Shown here: positions 12,101 through 25,320 of the stretch, in pieces
Numbering within the stretch: position 1 is the first letter of the stretch
How the letters are laid out: each line of letters begins with the position of its first letter
Source of the DNA: Acanthaster planci
Lineage: Eukaryota; Echinodermata; Asteroidea; Valvatida; Acanthasteridae
Reading direction: 5' to 3'
Assembly (NCBI RefSeq): GCF_001949145.1
Contig: NW_019091368.1
Location: 3,383,296 to 3,447,295 of the forward strand
Length of the DNA: 64,000 nucleotides
Made by a program: the position numbers and the translations under genes
Notes under the pieces: model-generated
The model's input: the letters and a program-made list of their open reading frames with translations, nothing else
What the model was told of the DNA's origin: nothing
Databases searched by the model: none

Positions 12101-12715
12101 TTCGTGTTACCAGCGGCCCCGGGCAGTTTATTAGCCGGGAGAACGGGTTTGCTGAAGTCATCATAACTTTGATGTCTTGATCCCGATGAACAAATAAACA
12201 GTCTGAAACAAAATAGCAACGGCTCTCAGTCACCGAAATCATAGTAACGAAAAGTGAAACCAGACATCCCAAAGAATGGCAACGAAAGCCGCATAAAGTA
12301 CTTCATACTAATTAGTGTCCTGACGCGCTCTAAGTTCCGCGAGTGCGTGCACGATGGTGTCGTATTTGGTATCCTACACCTGCATCAGGGCTCAACGAAT
12401 AGTAAGCTATTCATAACGCACGGTGCTTTTTAACATTTTTGTTCAAGAGTAGGCCTACCTGTCATATGCACGAGTGTCCTTGGACAGGGCAGTAGGAACG
12501 AGCGAATGTACGTCGATGAGGCAGTCGGTGCCTCGTTTGTCAGCGATGGCGCCCTCGAGCGGCGCCAGTAATACAACATTATCCGAAGCGATTTAAGACA
12601 AAGACGTAATTCCGTTTATAGATAATATAATTGTAGATCTGGTTGACCTTCAACAAATGTAAGCCAACGCGACTGGCCAGCTGCCCTCCGAGAACCCGCC
12701 TGTAGCCGCACAGGT

Positions 12716-12742
12716 AAATTAATTAATCAATTACAAAATTAA
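12716..12742. promoter_or_regulatory. Cluster of TAAT/ATTA homeodomain-type sites
   Basis: Directly after a CAGGTA E-box-like motif comes a run of overlapping homeodomain core sites (TTAATTAATCAATTA), then a further ATTA-like core and the palindrome CAGATGCATCTG. Overlapping TAAT cores flanked by E-box-like sites are a common enhancer composition, but AT-rich sequence can give this by chance. Confidence 0.25.
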
Positions 12743-15700
12743 GGTCAGATGCATCTGGCTAGGTGCAACGGAAAAACACGTCCGTAGCCTGCAGGCGCAA
12801 TACACAATGCAATGGAACACAAAACTGTGCACTAGAATTGCTATGGCAGGGTCAAATGATGCACCGTTGAACTTGAAATTAAGCTGACGCCACTATTTTA
12901 TACCGTTGTAATCAGTAGAAATAATCATACATGCCGTCCGTGGAAAAGCAATTTCCAACCTCAGTGGATCTCACCAGATTTGAATTGTTGACGAGCGTTA
13001 TTACAGCCCATGCATGTGTTCGGCTCATTATGTCAAGACGAGACGCCGATTAAACGGCAATCAGCGAGACCTGGGTGGCGGATGTGATGGGGGCAACGCC
13101 ACCTGAAGCCCCACGACCGGATGATCATAACGTAGGCTGTCCTCCAAATTTATCCGACAGGTCACGCTATAGGCGACCGTCTCGGAACAGAAGTTCCACT
13201 GAGGCAGCCCGGAAATCAAATCGTAGTAGTAAATGGTACAGACAGGGCTGGCAGGCAGGCAGGCTCCTCGCCAAAACCAGACATCTCTTTCCACAGCCTA
13301 GGTGCCGGCCAATCCAGGATGTTGTTAATAACGCACGCACTCAATAATTCCGTCAGTAATCCATTAAATTTTATTCCAATGATGGGCGCCTTCTAATGGA
13401 CCAGTCACGGTGAGGCAGAAATGTACAAGCAAATTTCCTGCCGATCTTCGCGCTTGCTAGGTGTGAAGTGACTGTCACTAAGCGTGAAATGAACGGTGTC
13501 GACATGTCAGTGCTGGTGGTTATCTGAGAATGATTACTCCCAATTATGTCCAATATCCTGTCAGTGGTTCGACAACGGCTCGATAAATACTTTTCTTCTG
13601 AAACTGGACACACTTAAAAAGACAAAATGTTGGAACAGGGCGACGCTGGGAGGTCACTTGCGGGTGTCCAGGTGCAGCGCGTGCCCGCTCTGGTTTACGC
13701 ACGTATGGTGCAAAATGCGCAAGATCGATTTCCATCTGAATGTGCACAAACCTTTTGGCGGCCGCCCCTCCCCCGCCAGCACGCAACAGCAATAAGACCT
13801 CTTTCCTTGTCACCGTGGTGGGGTTGCTCGTGCGGTGGCGCACCCAAGGAGGGATTTGAACCCCCCCCCCGAGGTTTTCAATTTTGCCGGCAAAAAGAAC
13901 CCACCAAAATGCACCCAACAGAACTGCCCTGTACGCCGTTCTCTTCTTGATCCAGGGCCTAACTTTAACCGCAGCGAACGTGCTCTTGCCGCAAGGCATA
14001 ATCCATCTAAATCTATGTTGAGATCTGTCTATATAGCTGTTTGCTTTGTGTTGCTTAGGAAATTACACATTATCCAGAATGCAGACCTCTTGCTACTTCT
14101 TCCCCGAACAAAAAGTAACCATTCTAACATGCACACGAGCAGCATTAAATTATGTTAAAAACAAACAAGTGAGAGAATACACTAAAGCAGAAGTGTTTCA
14201 ATATTGACCGATTATTGCGACTGCTTGAGCAGGTGACAATCTTAGTAAAAGGAGCATATACCTAGCACATTTCTTTGCGTGTATCTGATACAGAAACACA
14301 TTTTCTTGCCAAACATGCGAGACGTGCGGATGGTGAGCACTTCGCAGTTTGATTCCAGAAGGGAAAGTCTGTCAACACCTTTGAACGTCACAATGACGCT
14401 ACGGTTGATTGGCAGCTGTTGTAAACTGGCTAACAAAGAAATCTCACCTCAATCCGGTAAACAAGCAATTTCTTTCGACCAGGAAAGGAAATTGTTACAA
14501 TCGAGGAAAGAAAGCGGGGACAAATCTAACGGCGGGTTCGCCACAAGAAAGAATAACACTCACGGTTGAACGAACTCCCAATTAGTATGGAGTTTCCCCG
14601 TAATGGGTGCAGTGGAGCAAAAGTACTGTGGAGGTGTTATATTCTGGGAACGTTTTTGGCACCAATCAGGGGGCTTTAGGAAAATGCAAAGCCTGCCTGC
14701 TGTGTAAAAAAATGAATTAAATTCCATACTACGACTGCTTACAGCTTTTCGCCAGCATCAGTACTCTTGAACTCAACTTTATTTTCCGCGACGGTGAAGA
14801 ACACAAAATGTGTTCACTACTGTAGAGTTTTTAATCTGTTGTTTTAAAATTCTATTCGTGAAAATATTTTCTAATACAACCGATCAAGGTGGCTGTTATG
14901 AAAGCAAGACAATGCGTCCTTTTTCATTAAAAGAAATTAACTATTATTTATAGTGTGAATTCGAAGCAGACGGTAAATAGTACGGTAAGAGTCATTATGA
15001 GAGACCCTTATAAACACTCGTCATTTGACTCATGCACCGAAAAACGTAAAAAGGTGTCTATTTTACAAAATCTATAACGTTGCCCATGATTTCATTTTGA
15101 CGAATCGGTGCACGAGGCCTTTCAATTAACGGCCCGGGGAACATAGCACGGCATGATTTGGCCGCCATAAAACCAGCACAGGATATTGTTGGTGAAATAT
15201 TACTAAGTTTAGCGCTGTTACAGATCGGGTGGCAAGGTTTTGCTTTGTTCGTTTGATGCTTTTCACGTTTTTCCAAGTTGTAGTTGTTAGGATAAAATTA
15301 ACCACAGACAGATAGTGCAGCCTCCTCCCCCAAAAAAGATAAACGAAAAGGGTGGTTTTGGTCCACAGCAATCATGTTATGTTAAACATAATCGCCAGAG
15401 CTAGCAAGATCTACAACATGTGCTCGTTTCAACAAACCAAACTGGTTCGTTGGGGGAAATTTGAACGACCATCCGCCCGTGCAGAAGTGCCCCCTCAATC
15501 GTCAAGAAGAGATAAGCGGGCAAGACGACCAGTTTACCGCTTGACCGATTCGATGACGCCCTCACTGCGGTGTCCCCCGTCACTCAGGCGCGCATTCCTA
15601 GGCTTGACAAGCAGGTGATTTTGGTTAGCAGTGCACTCCCATTGGCTGATGAGAAGGCATTCAATGTGTATCTCTTTGTTCACGCGCGCGGGGACACCGT

Positions 15701-16793
15701 AGTGTTGGCTCCTGATTCTTGTCACCGGATCGGTCTTTAGCTTTCACTCCCTGGTGATTCCCATTAGGAAAGGAGATCAGTGACATTCCTCGAAAAAAAT
15801 GTTCAAACGTATGGGGCCCATCACAGATATCAGATGAGTAGACCTCACAAGAACAGTTTTATATCGCTTGATATCTGAGGGTCCAAGACACGTCGCGTTG
15901 TTATTAAAAGGGCGCCATCTCTTGTTCACGCGCGGAGTCTTTGCTTCGACTAAATACCAAAGTTCGTGATTCGGCCGTTGGCGGCGCTACACTGTAGTAG
16001 CGGACAGTACATCTCGCGGCTCGTTTGCCACAGATTTGACTTGAGCAATCCACTGGGCAACCGCAATCTGACAAGAATTTACCAACACCATCAGTCTGTC
16101 TTAACTTCAAAGGCTTTTCGTTATCCTTCCCAGGAGACGGAAAGCAAACGTTTGAACAGTGACAACATTACATGTGCTGAGGTTCGCGAGCTGTCATTGA
16201 CCGTGCACACTGATTGTGTTCGAAGACGGAAAAAAATTACCTACATCCCGCTGACCCGCTATCCCTATCCACCCCAAACATGGTTTTACACAAAAGTCTC
16301 GAGAGACGTCCAACTTCAAAGTTGAACAACTAGTTTTCCCGCTTTGTGCTTTTTAAGACAGGTGCTGAGGTCTGTGTCCTGGAAATCGCATCGCAATAGA
16401 TGTGTTTTGAGACCTGTTTACGTTTAAACAATTATGTGTGACAAAACATAGTCCTAAAATGTTACAGGTCAGGTTTCTCGTGTGTGCCAGGATATATGGA
16501 ATACTTGATTGTTCGCCCAAATATCAATTCAACACGGCAAATACGCAATCGGCTTACGCCCTCTATCGAAAAAAAAATTGGTAAAAGATTAACATAACAA
16601 AAGAGATTGATCGAGCAGTTTGTCGAGAATAGAAAAGTTTCACGGCACAATTTTGAAACTTCGAACCCATGAAGAATGTCCCGGTGTATTTCTTTGTTTA
16701 TGTCACTTAAAATTAAGCAAAACAGTTCTGCAAGAATGTGTCTAATCTGGTTACATGATGCTCGTGATCCAACTGCGAGGGATGATCCAAATT

Positions 16794-16980
16794 TAAGGCC
16801 AGTTCATACTTGACGCGAAAGGGGACACAAACGCGAATTTGTGATGTCAGATCAAACCTTTCTGTTACGAATTCTCAAACGTTGAACACATATCAACTCC
16901 AGTGAAATTTTGCTGCAAATCTTTCGTGGCGTCAAATTCGCTTCACTTTTACTTTCGCCTGAAGTATGAATCGGCCTTTA
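16794..16980. mobile_element. Miniature inverted-repeat element (about 187 bp)
   Basis: The left end reads TAAGGCCAGTTCATACTT followed by GACGCGAAAG. The right end, as reverse complement, reads TAAAGGCCGATTCATACTTC followed by AGGCGAAAG. The imperfect terminal repeats continue inward to a shared GCGAATTTG block, about 45-50 bases per arm. There is no coding content. Superfamily is not assignable without knowing the target-site duplication. Confidence 0.55.
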
Positions 16981-18308
16981 CTCTTATATTAGGGGCCTAG
17001 ATGGCGTTTACCAGAATAAAAATACTATCCGCTGACACTTGAATATCGTTGTTCATTCGAATGGAAAGTATGAATTTTATTACTTTTTCCTGTACACAAA
17101 ATGGCGAAAAAAGGTGAAACGATTGAAAAGTCGGAGTCCCAAACGCTGCGTTACGCACTTTATGGCTTGAATTGTGATGAAAGATGGCGCCCATAATCCG
17201 GTCTGATGACCCGACCTATATTCGGTGAACTGTGTGAGCAAGCCACACCTGACTGACACTGTGCACTCCCCACCTTAATTAACCTCTTGCGTGAATTATC
17301 GCCATCTCGTCGCAAGGATTTTTGGCAGTGGCCGCGACTAATCTCCGGGGTATCAAGGATGACTTTGCTGTCCGTGTGTGCTCACGTAGTGCGGTGGGGT
17401 GAGAGGTTACTTGCCGAGAGCTCACCCACGCGCTACACTGACATGTCCGTCAAACCACTAACCGGTGTGCCGGCGTACAGTCACCCAGACTGGCAAGCCC
17501 TCGAGTGTACAAGTGATTTCCACAACCGGTAATCCAGATTACTTTGCATCGGCAAAGATCTCGTCAGTGATAGGGTATCAACGGCTATCAACAACGAGAC
17601 CAACGGCTTCGTTACTTATAGCTACGCAGCTAACTCCTTACTCCATCAACGCACATTTTGGACATCTTCTACCACAAACATCCGCCAACCTCGTTATGGG
17701 ACATGGACACTAATCTTAAGCCAGGCAATGCATCCAACGAAAAGGAAATTTGCCTGGGAACTCCATCGACCGCTGTAAAACCATACACACAAAATAGACT
17801 GAACAAGAACAGGCTGCTCAAGTTTACACAGATGAGTGGTAAAGGAAAGCGTTGACGGTATGACCGATATCTTACATTAATTAAAACCCGTGAATACCGT
17901 AACAGCTCTGCGTCCTTTCTCAATGGTAACAGGAAGACTCATAGCAGTTCTCAACGGCGGTAAACAGTTTGTAATGTGATCGCTGACAAGTCAGAACGCG
18001 CTGCCTTTTGCTCTGTAAGTTCATGCAACCTACAAGTGTGCATAGGCGGGCCCTTAACAGGTGGCGACTCCATGCCGTCCAGGAGTTCGTTTGCTACTAA
18101 CCACGCCGTTCGCAGTACTCTCATACCTGAATGTACACGGAACGGCACAGAATACAAGACTTGCAAGAGAGGATAGATGGTCCTCATTTTGCAAACTGGC
18201 CCATTCTTTGGCAAAGTTTTGAAGAACCCATCAGAAGGACAAAGTGAAGTTCTCGGTGTAGCCACAACTATTGATTGGCGCTGGCGTGAATATTGAAGTC
18301 AACTTGAC

Positions 18309-18376
18309 CCTGTGCCAAAGGTCACTTTAAAATAGAAAGTTCCAGTGGCCTTTGGTCCAAATTTGAAGGGCACAGG
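18309..18376. repeat. Two-arm imperfect hairpin
   Basis: CCTGTGCC at 18309 pairs with GGCACAGG ending at 18376. Inside it, CCAAAGGTCACT pairs with AGTGGCCTTTGG at 18344-18355 with one mismatch. This could be a small foldback element remnant or a structured regulatory site. Only two arm segments are complementary. Confidence 0.35.
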
Positions 18377-19820
18377 TGGGATTCGACTGTCACCAACTAT
18401 GCCAAGTGTTTTGTCTTGATACAAATCACTCGGAGGGGACACGTCATAATGTAGGTTGCTACGAAAGAAAACAGCGAGGCCAAAATTAGAATATGTGTCA
18501 CGTTATCATCTTTCGAAATAATCGCAGGAAACAGGTAGGCTTGAAAACACACCAATCAATCATTCGTACTCTATATTCCTCATGTGGCAGTGCTGTACCC
18601 ACACCAGATAAACTTCACTAGATTTATTCAGAACTTCGGATCTGTTTCCTTTCACCTCCCCGTGCAGGCTGTCATGCCATTTCGTATCTCGGATTTGTGA
18701 TGGTTTGTTTTGAATTCATTTATTTTTTGATAGATGAAGTAATGAATAAAGACCTTTGGAAGTACAGTGCCATGGACCACCAGCCATGAAGTATTCTGCA
18801 TAAAGACTTGAGTTGAGAATTAAACGAGACTTAACCCGAGGTGTTTCAGAATACAGACGTGATTTCAAATTGTTAGGCTATAAAAAAGAAGCAGAATGGG
18901 TATTAAACTAAATGCTCTTTATGGAGTTGATTTCATCATCCCTTTTTGTCTTATCTAGCGGAATTGTTGAGGTGAAACGAGACATGTATATCAAAACTGT
19001 TCAGGTGCAATATACATGTACAACTGTGTCTCATCGAAACAACGAGAAAACGATGCAAGCGGCGTCAATGAATGTGGTGTTTTACTGTCCCAAACACTAG
19101 CCGTTTGTAACGTCTACCCCAATCAACTCTGATTGTTAGATGGCATCTGAATTGGGTCTCGAGTGAGGCGACTTGAAGGAAACGCCTCATCCATCCCCTG
19201 TGAAGAGTGGAGCGTATGTAAACTGTCATTCGAAATTGACTTGATCAGGCCATTCCAAAATTTACGGTAGGCTTGATTAATACATCATACAGGACCGTAT
19301 GCAAAGTGACTGATTTGTGATGACCGCCACAGTCTCCAGAAATTGGGGGGGGGTCGCAAAGTTAACATGCGTATATATGATGATGCCAGTGGGCATGTCA
19401 GGGTACATGACGACGCCTGGCACCCCCCTCCCCTTGCAAAAAATACCCCTCTGGTAATTACTCATCGGTGTTACAGCTTCCTGTGGTAGACACAGCGGAA
19501 TAGGGAAAGATCCAGGCCCCTCGATTCGGTGTTTCCCGCTGGATGGAGTGGAGGGGAGGAGGGTATGTAACGCATCCCCTCAACCTAGAGGTGGGATGCT
19601 GCGCCAGCTATAGTTTGTTTATAATCCCTGCATCAAGATTATGGACCGGCTTTGAACATTTCAGATGTCCCCCTGTTTCAAGTGTCGCATTAGCTACGCC
19701 TTAACACGTAATACGGTAATCCACGTGGATATTGCGGATTAACATACGGTAGATGGCTGCGCGCGTTTCCCTTTCCGCGTCCCCGTTTTTCCCCCCGACC
19801 TGCAGCGCGTGCGCTCCGAT

Positions 19821-20170
19821 AAGCCACTTCCGAGATAAATTCGAATGAAATCTGGTACACTGTGTCATCTAATTGCACAGAAACGTAACGATTTGAATAC
19901 CCCAGACTAAAGACACTGTTGCTATACCTCGTGATTCGGGGAAAGCCTTTGCATAGCGACCATCATCTCTGGAATGGACTGGTTCCTTTGTGCCGTTCTT
20001 ATGTGTATTGTTGCAAGGCGTCTCTTATGTAACTAAGCAAAAGCTTGCCCCGAATCGTGAGGTATAGCAACAGGGGTTTCAGTATGGAGAATTCAAGTCT
20101 TGCTATGTTCATGTGAATTTGAAGAACTCAGTGTACCAGATTTTATTCAAATTTAACTCGCAAATTGCTT
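19821..20170. mobile_element. Long-TIR palindromic element, family member A
   Basis: The outer arms (19831-19860 and 20131-20160) are inverted repeats matching at about 26 of 30 positions around the core AAATCTGGTACAC. Inner arms repeat GTTGCTATACCTCGTGATTC and its complement. Most of the 350-bp element therefore folds back on itself. A related element lies at 61005-61545 in the opposite internal orientation and shares blocks such as GCAAAAGCTTGCCC, AGTATGGAGAATT and GTGTACCAGATTTTATTC. No transposase is present, so this is a non-autonomous element. Confidence 0.7.
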
Positions 20171-22281
20171 AATGACTAATATGCTGGGGGAACCGAAAAG
20201 ACTACCAAATTGAAACAGGTCAAAACATGACATTTGAAAATCACCACAGGAGCCAACACCTCGACACGAATAAGACATTATGAAATTCATACCACAAAGT
20301 TGCTAACTTATAACGTTTTCCCAGTACCGGTACATAAGCTAAGTCCAACTCAGTTGGACTCGACCCTGCGTGTATACAGAGCCCCTTTAAAATCTTCAAT
20401 CACAGTATTCAAGTATGATGTACATGTATGCCCAATGAATTCGCCAGTACTCCGTATAAGCAACACCCCTCGTAAGCCCAAGTTATAGACAGCTAATGCT
20501 TCATGGACCAATACAGACCAAGAAAGAACAGCAATATTGAACCACCGGTGGTGTACTTGTATTGAGTTGCCTTGGTTTACAGGAAACACACAAGATCGTT
20601 TTGTTGAAGGTCTCGTCAACATCTTCCACATCGTGCTTACGGTCAAAAATGCTGGTCGACGTTCACCACGTATAACCTACGCGGATATCCGATCAAGTGG
20701 TAAACGTACAGCAGTAATCCGTTTCTAGCAGGTCAGAAGCCAGTCAGTCTCACTGACCGAATCGTGGAAAAGACAGTGAGCGATATTTCAAAAAGGCCAG
20801 GTCATTCGGGAACTGCGGCAGTAAACTTCGCCAAGTTAAGACTCACAACTCTGGAATGAAAGGTTCTATAAGGCTATTCGTCTCCGTGACGTTTATATAC
20901 GGTCGCCATAACATGAGGGCGCGAGCACATTATATATGGGGTGCGGACTGGTACATAAACTCCATAGCCAACAGTGATAAATACCTGAACTTCAAAAAAT
21001 GCTGAAAAATACTCCCAAGTTTCTCAGGCGTTTTTTTCGAATTTCCATCCATTTTTTTCCTCAGAAGTGCACCTTTAAAATAAAAGCAGTCGTGAATCGA
21101 CGCCTAAATTTCTCGAAAAATAGACAGATTCGGGCACACATTTCTTCCAGATCTCTCTCAGACACAAACTGGCATTCGTTTTGGTCGCCTAAACCTGTCT
21201 TTTCTACAAATCTCCAAGTTCATGGGCCACAAGATGCTCTATTTTGTAGAGAAGTTGAGTTCATACAGTTCGTGATTTGACCGGCGCAAGCAAGTTTCGG
21301 CCTATATACCGGCCTGCATCTTTTGGGTTGGTTCAATAGCGCCCTCCCACTGTAACCGGAACTAGGGCTAACAGGTATAATGACGATTCTTCACTGCAGT
21401 TTTGCGTGTCCAAAATATTTAGAGAAAAATGCAAAAATTGAAAGTGCTACTTAAGTTATTTAGAGACAAATGAAAAATTGAAAGGGTTAGGGCCTAATTC
21501 AATTGACCTTTTCACAGAGCAAGGGTGTGAGACAAAGTGTGTTTGGCGTATACATGAGGGCTGATGCCAGCTACAGGAAAGGAAGGGTTGGGCACAATTC
21601 ACAATTATTAATTCAATGCATTGACCACGAGCGGCCAACAGATCCCAGAGCCGGAGCGACCGGCCTTCAGCTCAATACCCATTTTTTTTTTTTTTATGCC
21701 TGCGGTGCAGGCGTTGGCGTGGAGCCTTATAATAGTGCAAAGAGAGTTCGGACAGCGGGAAGGAGGGGGATATCGAAAGGTCGGGGGATCAAGTGGTGAC
21801 CTCGTCAGACATCCGGACTTAAGCCTGGGTCTGTGTTTTAGATTGATGGTCTGCCCCCTCCCCTTCCAAGACGGCCAACATCATGCAGGTCAACGGTTGC
21901 CCGAGGCTTTCCATGCCGTTGATATAATATTATGCAGTTCAATTTTTCTCGCTGGGGGAAATATTGGGAGTTTCATTTCATCATATGAATTCATTGGTTT
22001 TATGGCTAGGAAATAAACTAAGACTGAATAAGTTAATTTCGAATCAGGTTCAGTGCAAATTCGACTGCACAATGGAGCTGCTTATGGATGATATTTTCGA
22101 CAATTACTTTTAAGCATAACAACCAGTTTTGAACAACACCTTTCACATCTGTTGTTCTCATTCCTGCTCTTATGAATGGCCCCACGTGCCAGATAAAAAT
22201 GTTATTTTTTTTGGCGATCGGATTGGCTTTGGAGCTGGATCCTTGCTCTCTGGGTAGACTGATCATTCTCCATAAGCACGC

Positions 22282-22476
22282 ATGCAGTCGAGAGCCAAGT
22301 CAGAACCGGTTGAGGATATTTTTCTCGGCCTCTCGCGGTATAAGATGGCGGAGGATTCTAGGTCTACACATCTAGCTCAAACAAGGGACGTATCACGTTT
22401 ACCAGCTGAACTCGGCAGGACAGACTTCTGGACGGAGCAAGCATTACAGTCTATGCGGGCAGGAAGGGAGGAATAG
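22282..22476 (+). CDS. Candidate small ORF, unidentified
   Basis: A 64-codon ATG-initiated frame (start MQSRAKSEPVEDIFLGLSRY) contains an internal, well-placed AAGATGGCGGAGG start context giving MAEDSRSTHLAQTRDVSRL onward. AAGATGGCGG is also the YY1-type motif often found at animal promoters. Composition is protein-like, with charged residues mixed throughout. I recognise no family, and a chance ORF is quite possible. It lies 2.8 kb upstream of Fbxl14 on the same strand. Confidence 0.15.
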   Translation: MQSRAKSEPVEDIFLGLSRYKMAEDSRSTHLAQTRDVSRLPAELGRTDFWTEQALQSMRAGREE

Positions 22477-24959
22477 CCCGGCTGCAGATCAGAGTAGTAC
22501 TGGCTGGCTGAGTGCGAGCATGGGGAAGATGTTAGTTTGGGAAGTTGATGACAAAACAATCCAACCGAAACTTGAAGGGCGACGACTTCAGGAACGGAAA
22601 TGAGCTTCGAATGATAGTTCACCCAACCTGTGATTATTATACGATCCCTGCCTGACGGATATCTTTCACATATTACAGAACAGTGCTCACATGAATGTCG
22701 ATGTCATCTCCCGGATATTCCTGCATAAAACGATTGCTCGAGCAGAAAAAAAAACTGCGATTAGATGCTCGATGAAAATAATGCGTTGAGAGACAAGAAA
22801 AGCCGAATCTTCCAATTCTTGGAAAATGTCTTGCGCTACTTTGGTTCAAAATGACAGATACATTACTCATGCATTATCTCACTGGTTCCTACGGTGCAAG
22901 TTTTCGCAGGTTCAAGCACACGATTCTCATGGCATCATTACAGAGGTCCTACCCCTCTGCTCGGTTACACGAACCTTGTGTGAGCCACTACAAGTAAAAT
23001 AAAAACTTGCAAGCCGGGAACTTTTTCAAGCACAAGCGAGCATCTGGAAAACATTAAGAAATTTCTAACGTTTGCGACGAAAAGCACCCCATGAAGTTGG
23101 GTCAGTGGTCTACATCTTGCAGAAGTAGCTCCGAGGACCATCGTCAAGTTTTGCTCGTCTCCCATGTCTAAAAGTATGGCCACCAAGCTTTAAAGTCTGG
23201 TTGCCGAGTTTAACTGTTAGATCATGAAAATGTGCAATGTTGATGAAAACGTTGTCTATATAAATGCGTAGATTTGCTTTCAAAATCCAAAGATAAAAAA
23301 TAAACAAAAAACGAAAAACGCACTAGATTTTTGACAGCGTCTCTATCTAAAGTGGACCACTTCCCGCCAAGTTTTGGGGTCAGTTCTCACCACGTTTAAT
23401 ATTTCAACTACAACCATGAGAACACTAGTACTGAGTCTGTAAACGTACGTGTAAATTAGTCGTGCTTTCAGTATTACAAGAGTCGCCTCACGGTCAACAA
23501 AAGTAACTTTGATGGTCGTTCACTGTTCAAAATCTGAGCAGAGACCGAATGGAACACCATGCATGCCGGGCAGATTGGCTGTCCATTGCTGGAAACGCTC
23601 GTGCTACAGGCCACACATTTTGCCGAGGATTTCAAAGAAGTTAGTCGAGGCAGCCACAAATCGATTTATTCAGGATAGTTCAATATAAAGCGTGGCCCTT
23701 TAACATTCTGAAATAACGCTTTGTCGGGACATGTCATTTTGTTTTTAAGGAACATCCAATTTCCTGCAAAGTATAATCGAATTTAAGGTGAATTCATAAT
23801 TCGTATAAATGAGCAAGAGGTCTAATGACGCTTATCAAAATGACTATCTGCGCATCAGGCCGACCTTGACATACACCGTTACTTTCAATCAGGAAGTTGC
23901 ATGTGTCAATCGAGGTACTCATTCGCGTTTGGAAAGACCATAGAGGACTCCTCCATGGAAAGGCATTTCATCAGATCTCGAGCCCCCCCCCTCTATCAAG
24001 GATGCTACCAAATAATACTTCATCACTTTACTTGCGTTGCCTAAAAGAATAAAGTTGTCTGCGAGACATACAAACTACATGTGCCTTATGTTTTTGTATT
24101 TCCAATTCTTAACATATTACGCATGCATTATGGATTCAAAGTCAGCTATAAAAAAATCCCCGAAACCTTCTTTGGGTCTTGGTTTTCATAGATCACACCG
24201 GGAAGTATTTTTTGGCGGATTATATTCTTGTTAAGTTTTTTAATCGATTCCTCACGGCTGTACGCAAATACATATTTTTTTTGTCAGAAGACCCGGCATC
24301 AATTAAAAATCAATTGGATGCATGAAAATTGGTATTTGAACCAACTGATCAGAACGACCCTCATTCGGTAACATTATAGTTTATCATCTTCATTTGAAGT
24401 TCACTTTTTATTTTGTTTGACGGAAAGCTTGAATAAAATTTTTTTGAGGTGGAAAAAAATAAGTCTTTGATGGAAGGCATGCATCCCCCCTCCACAGTTA
24501 TGGGGGGAAAATTCTTTTTTGGTTGAACGGATAACGGTTGTTCGGCGTGTTTTCGTTCCCGTTTGAGCCGGCGCCAACACAGCATGGGTAAAAAGACTAG
24601 CCCAGCTGCCCGTACTGACAAAACACCCACAATGTAGGAATAACTTGGGCAAAACCACCACTGAAAAAAAAAATTATAGAGGTTCGAAGACACGAAAGAG
24701 GCCTAGCAAAACAAGCAGTGTCAGACAAGACACGACACACGAAGTGTGTGAGTGAAACAAACGGTTGTTTCACGAGAATGTACACTGAACATTTCGTGCT
24801 GAGTGCTCCCGTCTTCCCTCCGATATATACATGTATTTCAGATTGTCTCTCTTTCCCCTACGATTTTTTTCCCCTGTTCGTGCCTTCATCATGTTTGCGT
24901 TGTTGACTCATGGTCCGCATTCCATTCACAGTGGCAGCTCAGCAAGACAAGAGACACTG

Positions 24960-25320
24960 GGTCGCTTGGCCAATCAAGAGCGCCCTCCGGTATCACGTGG
25001 GTTGACCGCAGATGTCAATCACGTGACACATCATTCACCATTGAACCGTACGTGTACAGCTGAAACGTGAATTGAGCGGGCAGACGTCGACACGGGAGTC
25101 CAGCGCTAGGCAGTGAATACGTACGGTACATTTGCTCGTTCATTCGATGCAGTGGCCATGCATTGGACAAGCGTGTATGGCCGTCGAGTGTAGCTATACT
25201 CCATGGTGCATGTACACACTGTATACATGTCCATGCTTTCAACAGAAAATCGACGTTTATTGCTACCAGAGCAGGGCTAAACGACGGCGATGTATCACCC
25301 CTAAAGGACAGGACAACGAC
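24960..25320 (+). promoter_or_regulatory. Fbxl14: Fbxl14 proximal promoter and 5' leader
   Basis: The stretch carries TTGGCCAATCA (CCAAT box at 24970-24974), a GCGCCCTC octamer at 24980-24987 and two CACGTG E-boxes at 24994-24999 and 25020-25025. All lie 300-350 bases upstream of the predicted start codon. This dense combination is promoter-like (NF-Y and USF/MYC-type sites). The leader from 25132 to 25320 is open in frame with the coding region and contains in-frame ATGs at 25147, 25177 and 25210. No TATA box was identified. Confidence 0.5.

Larger units (their letters stand above)
9176..24900. other. Spacer between the divergent Wnt5 and Fbxl14 genes
   Basis: No protein-coding gene is recognised here. 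Open frames are short, mostly lack ATG starts and resemble no family I know. The spacer contains two miniature inverted-repeat elements (16794-16980 and 19821-20170), an AT-rich homeodomain-site cluster at 12716-12742, an imperfect hairpin at 18309-18376, and several GC-richer patches (12480-12720, 13060-13330, 13640-13960). Being the shared upstream region of two developmental genes, it is a reasonable place for enhancers. That is inference from position only. Confidence 0.6.

Noticed and set aside
13848-13880. GGGGTTCAAATCCC-type T-arm on the minus strand
   Set aside because: A T-stem can be drawn, but no acceptor, D or anticodon arm fits. The adjoining poly-C run makes the match easy by chance.
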